Assembly (NCBI RefSeq): GCF_008831285.2
Contig: NC_045144.1
Span: 23,885,716-23,949,715, forward strand
Length of the DNA: 64,000 nucleotides
Origin: Nymphaea colorata
Taxonomy: Eukaryota; Streptophyta; Magnoliopsida; Nymphaeales; Nymphaeaceae
Direction: 5' to 3'
Under the pieces are notes generated by a model. That model searched no databases, was not told where the DNA came from, and worked only from the letters and a program-made list of their open reading frames with translations. Positions 22,501-32,915 of the stretch are shown here, piece by piece; within the stretch, counting starts at the first letter, position 1; each line of letters begins with the position of its first letter. The position numbers were made by a program, and so were the translations under genes.

Positions 22501-23159
22501 GTATGCTAGTCCTTTTTTTTTTTTGGCAACCAAGCCAGCATAGATCTGATAAATAGACATATTCTTAAAAAATTGAATTCCAATTTATATCAGCCTTATA
22601 ACACCATAGCACAAGTATCACAATATTTTTGAAAATATCCTGATAAAAATGCAGAAATGAATAAATGTCAAAAGGATGCGATATTTTAAAAAAACCATAA
22701 AAGTCCTCTTATCATGATTTTATCACATTTTTATGGCATATTTTCATGCATTTCATTGATATATTGAAGTGAAGGCATTATTGCATTATACAAAAATTTA
22801 AAACCACTATCACGTATGTGGTGCTTTTCTTTTTGAAAAAGGGCAACTGAGTTAAATAGAAAGCGAATAGGGCATTCATGAAAATGTAATCCCCTTTTAA
22901 TGGAAAGAAGGGAACTTAAAACCTTTTTGGGCTTTTAGGCCCTGGCTTTCGTTCGCATCCATTTGAATAATGAGAAGTGGAGGCAGCAACTGTGCGATGC
23001 TATGAGGGGCACCAATATACATTTTTTTTTTTACATTTTATGTCAACGACTTTTTTTCAATCCCTTTCATTGTTTCATTTCCTCTTGTTTCAAATTTTTA
23101 ACTTATCCATGTTCATTGAAGGGTAAAGCTCTATTACTAATAATGAGCAAGCTCTGTTA

Positions 23160-23859
23160 CTAATAACCATCAAAGTGCTATCTATATAGCATTGGTACTG
23201 CTCTGAAGGAGCAGTACATGCACCGTACCGGTACGATTCCGATACACACTCGGGTAGGCCTTGGGTACTGCGTTGATCAAATCGGCTATGGTCAACATAC
23301 TCGAGTATGTCTCTGTCTATTTTTTGGACTCGGTCAAAGTTGACTGAGACCAAAACCATCCACAGGTTAAGGTTTATGTTTTTTTTTTTTTAATGTTAAA
23401 GAGAAAACGCAAAACGCAGTAGTCCTTGACGAGCTCTGCGTTTCACCCACAACGACCGAAGGTGCTCTCGCCCGGCGAATGATGACTTCTCCAATGAACG
23501 GCGACTTCTCCGGTGAAGGGGACGCCTTTGTTGTGGTTGAAAGACGTCATCTGGTTCTCCATCGCCTGATTTGGGCGTTTTTTTTCTTTGACCAACATTT
23601 AAGCATCTTATTCCTCCAGCCGCCTCTCCCCTTCCATCTATTTTTTTCATCCTTTCCCTTCTATTCAACGTTTGTGCGTTTTTCTAGTCTGCTAAAGTAT
23701 TTGGATGTCAATCCAAAGGACCATTGACATGGAACTTGAAGGAGAACATGATTTGCATGCTCTTAATATGAACCTTATCATACTTTGTTTAATAGTATCT
23801 GTAAATTTTGGATCATGATTTTTGAATATGCTATTCTATTTGTTTGAATTCCAATTTTT

Positions 23860-23941
<82 letters not shown>

Positions 23942-24063
23942 GCGTGTGTGTGTGTGTGTTACGGCCGTACCCCCGTACCCAAGTTTTTTGAAAATGGTCT
24001 GTGTCGCGCCCGCACCGGCACTCGTATCCGTACCTATGAGACATACAGTGCCAGTGAAGGGTA
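23160..24063. mobile_element. Insertion of unknown type inside the hAT element
   Basis: The word AAGCTCTGTTA occurs at 23149-23159 and 24064-24074, and about 900 bp between them interrupts the hAT reading. An 11-bp direct repeat fits the 9-11-bp target duplication of Mutator-like elements, but no terminal inverted repeat or transposase was found. The interior has GTACC-rich ends, a GC-richer block (23410-23560) and a long TA/CA/TG tract. A third related word (AAGCTCTATTA, about 23127) makes the duplication reading less certain. Confidence 0.35.
23862..23958. repeat. (TA)n(CA)n CGCG (TG)n compound microsatellite
   Basis: About 67 bases of TA pass into CA, then CGCG, then TG: an uninterrupted alternating purine-pyrimidine tract whose CA and TG arms are inverted repeats around the CGCG. 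Confidence 0.95.
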
Positions 24064-24089
24064 AAGCTCTGTTATCCATACTGAATAAA

Positions 24090-25012
24090 AGTTGTTCTTG
24101 AACATAACCTTCAGATAAATGAACCTAAGAACAAGTGCCATTCATTTCTTTGTATTCATCTCAAGCTTCATCTACAATGATAAATATCTAGAATCACCAG
24201 TATCTTCACAAATTTTCTTTCCTACTCACTTTCTTTGCTAAAACATGTTTTTTGAATTTGTGGTTATGTATTTTTAGCATTTCTATGGTCATTGTCCAAA
24301 ACAACTCCTGCAACTTTATCATTTCAATGAAATTCTCTTGATTTCTTGAACTTTCATAATGACCTCTAAATGCACAGGCTTGAAATGCTGAGCTGACGAA
24401 GTACTCCAGCTGATGTCTTCAATCTCAAGCAGTTGCTTTGAATTTGCTTCAAACTTGGCTTTTTAATCATCTATGTCCTTGCCTTGAGGTATTAAGTCTT
24501 CATGTGCTGTCATAGCAATGTTATGAAGTATGTCCCCTCATAAGCTTTTAAAGCACACTTTCCTTCCCATTAACCTTCTAGTTTTAAAATCCTTCAACAA
24601 GAAAAATACCAAAACTGCTAATTTATTTTGCATTGAAAAGATAACATGGTAGACAATGTGCAGCATCCTTTGTTGGGAACTTGGAACTTGGAAGACATTC
24701 TAGCTGTGGAAGAATTCGAAATACACAGCTCGAACTATACAAGGATGCTTTCAGAACCTGATTTTGGACATTGTTTAAGTTTGTATTTATATAGCCATTT
24801 ACATTATAAACTTGTCTAGCTTCATCTCTTTGATACACTTGGATTATGCAATCTTGGATCATGTACTGTAGAAAATATCTTCCTTTCTTCAGTTTGACCT
24901 TAATATTTGAAAGAAGGAGCACAAGTGGGCTTGAGGGAGGAACATCCCCAATTGGAAGATGGTTACTAGCAGCAGCTGAAAGTAAATTGCTGTCACCCTC
25001 AACAGCAGTCAC
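24090..25012 (-). pseudogene. hAT transposase N-terminal part (TTF zinc finger and DUF4371)
   Basis: A frame at 24623-25012 ends KFPTKDAAHCLPCYLFNAK, the CxxC-type end of the TTF zinc finger common to MYM-1-like hAT proteins. Lower down the minus strand, DUF4371-type pieces follow: AFRGHYESSRNQENFIEMIK (about 24370-24310), VVLDNDHRNAKNT with PQIQK (about 24280), and MALVLRFIY (about 24135). Stops and frame changes separate them. In related proteins these blocks bind the transposon end and form part of the catalytic fold, but the broken frames rule out function here. The 129-codon N-terminal frame begins at 25012; its first 60 residues have no recognised domain. Confidence 0.8.
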
Positions 25013-26150
25013 TTCTTTTGATTTGAAGTACTTATGAATTGTTTCATCCTACTTTTAGATGACCTACATAATATAAATGATCCCAACATCCAATAAAACA
25101 ATATAATATAAGAATACATAATACAGTTGGCAAATTTTATTCACACATATATATATTCTGTTACATATATTTATATATGTGCATTTGTACTTGTGTGGTT
25201 CTTATACACTTTTATATATTCTTCTCTGTTTTTTTTTTGTTTTTTTATTTTCCTATTGTTGTATTTTTCTTTCTTTTTTAGCTGCTGCTTCTCTAGCTGT
25301 TAGAGGCTCCAACGACTAGATTTGAGCTGTTGGACAGCCTTCAACAGCTAATCCTGCTGCTTCTCCGTAGATAGGGGCTTACTGTCCCTCTTGAATCCTG
25401 TAGCTTATTTGAAGTTGTCTCTGTCGTATGTTGAAGCCTTATTTCTTTTCCTTTTGCTGCTCTTCATGCTCATTGAGTATTTTGCAGCTCTTGTGACCTT
25501 TATCTGTGTCTCTCTCTCTTAGTGAGATTTGTATTGTTTTGTTATGGAGCTGTATCAATATCTGCAAATTTACATGTTATCAAACTGTGAAGCATCTGTC
25601 AAATTGCCATCAGATTGGCTTTCATATGTGGCAGATTGTTTCATCCAAGGTCTCTTTTAGTGTTCTTTATGGCTGAATTTCTTTCTTGATTGCTTTTGCA
25701 TACAGATCCTGTTTCCAGTGGAGGATGTGTGTATATTCAAGTGGCGGGTCTGATTGCAATTCGTTTTGAAGGAGTTGCTCAATTCACTCTTTGTTGGTGG
25801 TCTTTATTCTCTCCTTTGTTCTCACTTTAATCAATTGAAGTGAAAGATGAGGATTATTTCTTAAGGTCACTTTCACCTACTATGTGACATGGACCTCTAA
25901 AGTGGAGTATCACATAGGTGGAAAAAGTTTTTTAAGGATTCATTGGTAGTTCCAAAAAACGAGCTTCAATTAATTCTGTATCAATATTGTATCAAGAAAA
26001 GCTCAAGAATTGGAAGTTGACGAAAAACAACAAGTTCACATTGAATCCTTGATTATGAGAAAAAGTGGAAAGAATAATATCGCACCATATATGTTGATTT
26101 TGGGGGTGATTCCAATAATTGGCACTTTACTCTTGGCTCTTGTGTATTCT
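25013..26150. other. AT-rich non-coding stretch
   Basis: No coding frame of note. The zone contains T-rich tracts and short TA runs. Confidence 0.4.
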
Positions 26151-26164
26151 TAGGTGATATCTTA

Positions 26165-26400
26165 GTTCTATGGACATGCAAAAAAGCAACAAAGAGCCTC
26201 TTACTGAAGTTGAGTATTAGATGATGGCAACAAAATTCCTTCTCAAGGACACAGGGTTTGACTTTAAAAACTAGTTCAACTGTGTCATAATAACAAAAGT
26301 GCTATTTATATATCCAACAATTAAATATTTCGTGAGTGAACTAAGCATATTGAATGGATTGCTATTATGTTTGTGAAGAGTTTTTAAGAAGATAGTGGTC
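26165..26400 (+). pseudogene. Copia RNase H fragment
   Basis: The plus strand gives LTEVEY (degenerate from the usual ST-EAEYRA block) followed by MMATKFL, then in another frame NNKSAIYISNN and, past stops, TKHIEW. D/N-NKSAIYISNN...TKHIE is the signature of copia RNase H. No LTR or other copia domain was seen next to it, so it is an isolated scrap. It is independent of copia-1, which has its own RNase H. Confidence 0.75.
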
Positions 26401-26479
26401 CGCATGTCTAAATCAATACTGTTCAAAAACATCTGCCACGATCGAGAAGAAGTGACTTCTTACAAGTGCAGGTGTGGTA

Positions 26480-27385
26480 ACTGACAATTTTCTACTCTTT
26501 TTCTTTTATTGAATCATTTATAGAATCATAGCTTGCTACTTGTTATCTGCTAACTTTGCCCCTTGTGGACTATTCTTTATATCTCATACACACATGCACT
26601 CTTATGCTAGCTGTTGGGCAGACATCTTTTCCCTCTTTGAAATTTTACTTCATTGAAGCTGTTTCTGTCAGATATTGCAGGCTGAAGCTTTATTTTCTTT
26701 GCTTTTTGCGGTGCTTTCATGCACATTGGGGTGTTTCACAGCTTTTATGAGTTTCTTTAGTGTTTTTTTCAGTGAGATTTTAGTTATTTTGATATATATT
26801 TGTATCTATATCTGCAAAGTTAATTTATGACAATGAACTTTCATAATTTCATTGCGTATTTTAATCTAGATTTTCCTGGTCGGGCTTTGCTTAAACTAAT
26901 GAAGTTTTGAATAACTACAGAGTGCTAATGTTGCATTTTGGTTGATGCTTATCGATATCAAGCATTAAACAAAAAAATTTGAAAATGTTAATGATTTTAA
27001 ATAAAGCATAATTGTTATATGAAATATGGCACGTATCATAGTTTACCTAACATCAAGGATACTAAGGGTGCAGGAGAGAAAGAAAGAGAGAGCCCTTGGT
27101 GCCTCAGCTTGATCGAGGATAGCTCCACCATTGAAATTACACCATTGAGATGAAACCTTTGTATTCAGCTTGATTGAGGATAGCCTATTAGAATTACACC
27201 TGAAAGGAATTTTTTTGCGGGGGGGGGGGGGGGGGGGTAGCTCCCCCTGGCTTTGATCCTGTCAACTAGCCCATGTTCTCCCTCTCTCTTTCTCTTTTCT
27301 CTCCATCTCACCATCCACATGCTGTCCATACTTTTCTCATTTAGGGGAAGTTTGATGGGCAGCAGTTATATTTTTTGTCTGTGGT
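26480..27385. other. Non-coding with small repeats
   Basis: No gene supported. CAGCTTGATYGAGGATAGC occurs twice (about 27106 and 27165), and a homopolymer G tract follows. Confidence 0.45.
27219..27237. repeat. Poly-G tract (19 G)
   Basis: Nineteen consecutive G after TTTTTTGC, directly visible. Such runs are prone to assembly or sequencing length error. Confidence 0.9.
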
Positions 27386-27958
27386 TATCAAACTGTAAAC
27401 ATTTGTCTACAGATTTTTCTCTGTGCCCATCACACATGTAGAAAATTTTTGTTCTGTGGACTTTGGTGTGTGGATTTTCATCCAATGCATTGTCACATAT
27501 ATCGTGTATAGGTATTATATGGCAAGTTATTTCTCGGGTATAATACGGCAAAATTATTTATCTGGGGAAATCTTAGGAATTTTTTTAATAAATTAAAAAA
27601 ATCCTAAAAATTAGGTAAAAGTAAAATAAATAAAAAAACCTAATAATAAGACTCTGAAAAATGATTAGATAATATCAAACTATAAACATTTGTCTACAGA
27701 TTTTTCTCTGTGCCCATCACACATGTAGAAAATTTTTGTTCTGTGGACTTTGGTGTGTGGATTTTCATCCAATGCATTGTCACATATATCGTGTATGGGT
27801 ATTATATGGCAAGTTATTTCTCGGGTATAATACAGCAAAATTATTTATGTCGGGAAATCTTAGGAAATTTTTTAATAAATTAAAAAAATCCTAAAAATTA
27901 GGTAAAAGTAAAATAAATAAAAAACCTAATAATAAGACTCTGAAAAATGATTAGATAA
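27386..27958. repeat. 287-bp tandem duplication
   Basis: Two copies, 27386-27672 and 27673-27958, start TATCAAACTRTAAACATTTG and run in parallel with only a handful of differences, such as TATAGGTA/TATGGGTA and a few single-base indels in A/T runs. High identity indicates a fairly recent duplication. No coding frame spans both copies. Confidence 0.92.
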
Positions 27959-27959
27959 A

Positions 27960-30120
27960 ATCATAAAGATGATAGGATGTGGGTGAAAAGTAGTACATTA
28001 AAGCAAATAATAGCCATATGTAAGATTTACTAAATAATAAATTTGGTTGGTCTCCATGCTAGACCCTATTTACTCACTTCATGATATGAAGGCTGAGTTA
28101 ATGAAGGAGTTAGTGCTAAGGGTTAGGGGTTTAGTAAGAGCAGCTGGGCGCTCTCTCCCTCTCTTCATCTAATTTTCTGTAAACCATCTCTCTCTCCTCT
28201 TTATTACATAGTTAATCTTCATTACTACATGCACCTTTTAGCACTCTCTCTTCTTTATTATGCTTAATTTTCTGGTTAATCACCTCTCTCTCTTATTTAA
28301 CACATTGGCTGAACACTTAAAAAACAAAATCTAACATCCAGTAAAAAAAACACAAAAAGGACGCGAAAAAACCACATATTTTTTGAGTTTTTTTTCTGAC
28401 GTCTTTTTGAAAAAGACGTGTTTTATTGACGTTTTATACGGCTGACTTATATTTAATGTATTTATCACTTTTTTTTTGAATAAAACACGATATTTGTGAC
28501 AAAATCACTTTTATCAATAGGTTTCAGTCTGTGTCTATCAATGCCACCTTAATGAGAGAGGAGGGGATGTGGGTGGCCAGAGGAGGTTGGAAGAGAGGAG
28601 AGAGGTAAGAGATGGAAAAAGGAAAAGCGGTGAGGCTGATTCAACTAGTCTCGGAATGGGACTGGCTGAATGCATCTCTATTCAAGCTTTCAGAAATTGT
28701 TTTATCTCTATATCGCAGGGATTTGCCTGGGAAGGTGTTGCTTTGTGGTGGCACGGCTGGGCATGGGTGTGGTTTGGACTTGCCACAGTCAACACTATGT
28801 CGTGTGCATTCCATACACCCAAATCCTTACTTGTCCAAGTCTGCATCCGGTCAAAGTTGATCTTAGTTTATTTTCATTAAGATTGGGCAACAAACTGGGC
28901 TTGGGTCAAAGTTCAACCCTCAGGACCATCAAGACCAGGCTTGTCTCAGTCTGTTTACATAGTAGGCCAGGGTGGGTCAGGTTATAGGGCCCCAACGTGG
29001 GCCCAGATTGGGGGCTAATTTGAGAACATGCTTCCTGGAAGTGCTTCATCGGTGCCTGCATTATTGGCCATAGCGGCATCCATGCTTATGTAAACAAAAT
29101 GCTAAGCATATTCGCTGTCTAGGATATTTCATATTCCTTGCTTGCCTAAGGATAATCATTGTCTAGGTTATTTCACATTCCTTGTATACCAAAGTTTTCT
29201 TGACTATGATAAAAAGAGGGAAACAAACTCTTGCATCTGGGTTGCATGATTTTCATTTTGTTATACGGATGTAATATTTACTGTAATAAAAATCATTCGG
29301 TCACCACAAAAAACCTTGTAGTTCAACTTTCCATCTTATCTGTGCTGAAGTTGGTATTCTTCGTGTTGGTGTAGTGTGCTTTTAGATCAAAATACAGGCT
29401 AAATTTATATCAATGTCACTGATATTATTCCCAGAATTTTTTGAGTACTAATGGGGAAATTTGCTTTTTCAGGGAAAATCTGGGGACTTAGAAAATAACA
29501 GAGAACATTTATGAAAGTTATTAGTTTTTTTACTAGTTTTCTTACAAAAACATTGATCTAAAGTCAAAGTTTGCCATTCAAATATCAAAATTTAAAACAA
29601 ATATAAAAACTATAACATTTTTCCTGAAAAAGGTAAAAATGAAATATTTTCATTTTGGAATTTTTTTTGGGGAAGTTTTTTGTTTTGTTTGTTTTCTTTT
29701 TTTTTTTCATTTTTTTGAAAAATGGTGATATTTGTGGCAATGATTTATACCCACATGACATATTTATAAGTACTTTTTTGCAGTTGTTATAGTTGTTGGC
29801 GGAACTCTACACTCTTTTCATAGTTTAAGTTGAAAAAAGGTTACTTGACTTTGCAGAATACCTTGATAACAGTTCTGGATGCCTATCTGATTAAAATAAT
29901 GTAAAATATTTTACCCTCTGCCTTTTACTTGCTTGAGTTGGTCTAGTTCACCAACAAGGTGAAGTTGTTTTGTTTTCTTCAATTTCCTTCTGCTGTATCC
30001 AGTTGCACCAAGAATTTCGTCCTCACAGAGGTGAGAGTCTAATTATCTCATGGCGACTGGCGTGTATAGAGATGGCAGTACTTCTAGATTACCTGTCTGT
30101 TTTTTCCTTTCTTGCTTGTA
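27960..30120. other. Intergenic stretch, no gene supported
   Basis: Contains TC-rich parts (28150-28290), a short perfect palindrome (28399-28419), overlapping open frames at 28569-28987 without any family resemblance, and a T-rich zone (29640-29720). The overlapping frames lie in a slightly GC-richer patch but lack recognisable domains or splice structure. Confidence 0.4.
28399..28419. repeat. Short perfect palindrome
   Basis: Two 10-base arms, ACGTCTTTTT and its exact complement, separated by a single G. Confidence 0.85.
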
Positions 30121-30127
30121 TTTCTTA

Positions 30128-30146
30128 CAGCATGCACCCAATGCAT
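30128..30146. repeat. Left arm of a 19-bp inverted repeat
   Basis: CAGCATGCACCCAATGCAT here is the exact reverse complement of 30663-30681. The arms bound about 516 bp that contain (TA)n, (GA)n and GTACGG-rich patches. Confidence 0.85.
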
Positions 30147-30524
30147 GAACTGAACATGTATGGGTAGGGAGATACGGGTACGGACCCGACAACTTTAAAA
30201 AATGTGGGTACAGGGTTACAAAAGGATATATGTATGTATATATACAAAATAACACAAAAAATCAAAAGGAAAATACATTTTAATAAATAAGTAATATAAA
30301 TAAAACATTATATGTTAATGAACAATAACTCTAAGAACATAATGAAGAGTAAGGCAGAGAAAACTAAATCAAAGTAAAATTAAGCAGTTTGGATCTAAAG
30401 GTGCCCAAGTGTGTCCAAGTATCCATTTTGGGTACGGGTACAACGTCACAGTTACGTGGACCTTACTGAAATACCCATGTGACTTAGGTTTAATCAGAGC
30501 TCAATATGGCCGGAGGATTTGATC

Positions 30525-30745
30525 TCCTATATATATATATATATGGAGAAAGAGAGAGTGAGAGAGAGAACCTGGATCCTTTGGCCAGGGGGGATCCCCT
30601 CTTATTGAGGCCACCTGATGCATTCCACAGGGGTGCTCTGCATCATGTGCATGTCCCGATGAATGCATTGGGTGCATGCTGGGAGAGGCTGTAAGATTCC
30701 TCTGGCCAAATCCAGCAGAGGAATCCAGTAATCATATATATATGG
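30525..30745. mobile_element. Candidate (TA)n-flanked short element
   Basis: A segment of about 190 bp lies between two TA tracts (about 30525-30544 and 30733-30744). It starts GGAGAAAGAGAGAG. Its inner parts GGATCCTTTGGCCAG (about 30575) and, inverted, CTGGCCAAATCC (about 30703) are imperfect inverted repeats. Short elements that insert in TA microsatellites are known in plants (rice Micron); assignment here is inference. Confidence 0.3.
30663..30681. repeat. Right arm of a 19-bp inverted repeat
   Basis: ATGCATTGGGTGCATGCTG, the exact reverse complement of 30128-30146. Confidence 0.85.
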
Positions 30746-30896
30746 AAGGAGTAATATAAAAAGACTGAACTGATTATGAGCTGTCTTATCAATTTGCTTA
30801 ATAGTTCAGAAAATACGACATATTAAAGTTTCTATAAAAATATAAATGAGTTGAATTTTGACTTTGGCTAAAGTAATTTCACATATCGTTATTCCT

Positions 30897-31322
30897 ATAT
30901 ATATATATATATATATATAGGGAGAGAGAGAGAGAGAGAGAGACACTCTTGTATGTCAGTTTGTTTAGACCCACTGGGAAGCTCCCTGCAGTCGCTCGGT
31001 GGAACTCAGTGACACATGTCACGGATGGGTACTTGTTTGTGGGATGAGCTAACATTAAGAAAGGGCGTCGGGATACCTCAGTTCATTTAGGTACCAAGTG
31101 ATCTACAGTGTCATGAATCTTTATGTGATAAAAGTATGTGGCTAGTTAAAGTTAAGACTGGGAATGAGGTGGAGAAGGCCTGATTTTTCGTGGACTAGCC
31201 AGCTCATCTATGTACCAGGCTGTGGTTGAGTGCTTTGTCCACGGTGCACCTGTTAGTCTATGGGATTGAAGTGGGCCAGGAAAGTTGAGTCAGCACATGT
31301 GCTCTCTCCCTCTCTCTATACT
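30897..31322. mobile_element. Candidate short element bounded by TA/GA and TC/TA tracts
   Basis: The left edge is (TA)n followed by GGGAGAGAGAGAG (30897-30942). The right edge is CTCTCTCCCTCTCTCTATA (about 31301-31319). The two edges are inverted relative to each other and bound about 360 bp of non-repetitive DNA without coding frames. This could be a MITE-like insertion or coincidence of two microsatellites. Confidence 0.25.
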
Positions 31323-32796
31323 TTTGTAGTTTCACTTCAATTTTCTGAGTTGATGTCCATCCCTTTAAATAGTTACATCACATCGAACTTGACATCTTAA
31401 ATGAAATTCTCCTTCATCTATTTTTCATTCCTAAGCTGTTATCTCCTCTAGAACTGAATATATTCACTGCATCAAACTGTGACATAGCATTCTTGTCTTC
31501 AATCGTACAACTACGTCAGCAATAGACCTACACCAACCGATCTGTACACTACTGAACCAACGATGTACGGTCTGTAGGTGCTGAGCACATAAGCCCCAAA
31601 ATCGTAACCCAACTCTTCACTATGTATTTTTGGCACGAGTAGACCTGTGAATAGGATTCTTTTCCTGGTTACTGTTTACCCTACGGTTGCTTATGCCATG
31701 TTTTTTGCTGCTTCTGTCTGCATAATCATGTAACATGGATTTGTTATTCGCAATCTGAACTCTTCCCTAATCAATGCCTTTTGTATTTTCATCTTGGGTT
31801 ATTGGTGACAGTTGTCTTTTCTTTCAATTGTGCTGTTATCAAGCTAAAGAGGGTCCTGCTCACCTTCACCTTTCGCTAGGTGCTTCAACTTTAAATCCCC
31901 CAAGTTGAAGAATGTATAGAGTTCGGTACTCAGGCTTAAGCCCAAAAGTTGAGGAGACCTTTATGGATTGGAGGGCTGCCTGAAGGTTTTGCAGGGAAGG
32001 AGAAACTGGTACAGGACTCAGCAAGCGTGCTCCTTCCAGGCTAACAATTGAAGATATACACAGAACTTGATGGTCATCTTTGTCCTTGAGTTAAGTTAAA
32101 TAGTGCTCTTGGTGTGACTGCTTTTGTAGCTACTAATACGGTCTAACCAAGACATTAAAAATTTCTAATTTCCTGTCTTCCTATGCACATTGCTGGATGT
32201 TCCAATAAGTGTATTAACAGTAACTCTAGATGCCAGATCATTGTTTTGTGCAGCATGCTAGATCATTTAGCTACAATCTATAGGATAGCGTCTGAGCATC
32301 TCAACCAAGTGGCGCCACTGCTCCATGTATAAGCATCCGTGTCATGTTTTCTACCCCCCCTCCCCCCCCAACCATTGACTCAACATTTGTAGAAGACGAC
32401 AAAGGCGGCAGCAATGGTCACGGCGGTGGTGTTAGGCCGGAAAGAACATGTTTCTTGCTATGCAAAATGGACTTGAGACAGTGTTGTCCACTGATTTTGT
32501 ATCCTTCCGTAATCTGCTGTATCGACTGGATAATCGTTAAGCTTGTAGTTGATTTAGGAAATCTTGTCTATCCAGTGAAGAACCTTCTGCTTTCTAACAT
32601 TCTTTGATGGTTAAAAGTAACACTTGCCACTTCATAAATTTCACCAACTAGGGGCGTGATTACAACACATGAAACGGAACTGTTTCTGCCACGGAAAGAA
32701 AGGAAGTATCATTTGTTTCACAGAAAGATGGAATGTAATTAGAAATGTAAAGGGTCCAAAGATTGTGAGTTGCTTCTCTGAATTTTGGCAGCCTTA
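31323..32796. other. Intergenic stretch, no gene supported
   Basis: No splice-bounded coding pieces recognised. An 87-codon plus frame (32344-32607) contains a Pro run and a Gly-rich patch but no domain. It could be the last exon of an unrecognised gene; I cannot support it. Confidence 0.35.
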
Positions 32797-32912
32797 GGAG
32801 CCGTTTGGCTAATAGAATGGTAACATACCGTTCCATGAACATGGAATACTAGAGCTACTGTACTTCCATGAATCTGGATTGGTATGTTACTGTTCCCTTA
32901 GCCAAAGAACCC
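32797..32912. mobile_element. Tourist-like (PIF/Harbinger) MITE, 116 bp
   Basis: The ends are inverted repeats of about 33 bp (left GGAGCCGTTTGGCTAATAG; right, complemented, GGGTTCTTTGGCTAAGGG; both continue to GTAACATACC). The element is flanked by TTA on both sides (32794-32796 and 32913-32915), the target duplication of PIF/Harbinger elements. No coding capacity. Confidence 0.85.
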
Positions 32913-32915
32913 TTA

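Larger units (their letters stand above)
22335..25012 (-). mobile_element. hAT transposon (TTF/DUF4371 type), split and decayed
   Basis: N-terminal coding pieces (24090-25012) and a C-terminal hAT piece (22340-22500) lie in the same orientation about 1.6 kb apart, consistent with one element of the zinc-finger-MYM-1-like hAT group. The middle is largely replaced by unrelated DNA at about 23160-24063, flanked by an 11-bp direct repeat. Terminal inverted repeats and an 8-bp duplication were not identified. Confidence 0.7.

Noticed and set aside
23778-24101. Four overlapping frames rich in Tyr-Ile and Thr-His
   Set aside because: They are translations of the TA/CA/TG microsatellite.
28569-28987. 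Three overlapping plus-strand frames in a GC-richer patch
   Set aside because: All three frames are open because of base composition; none has a domain or convincing start.
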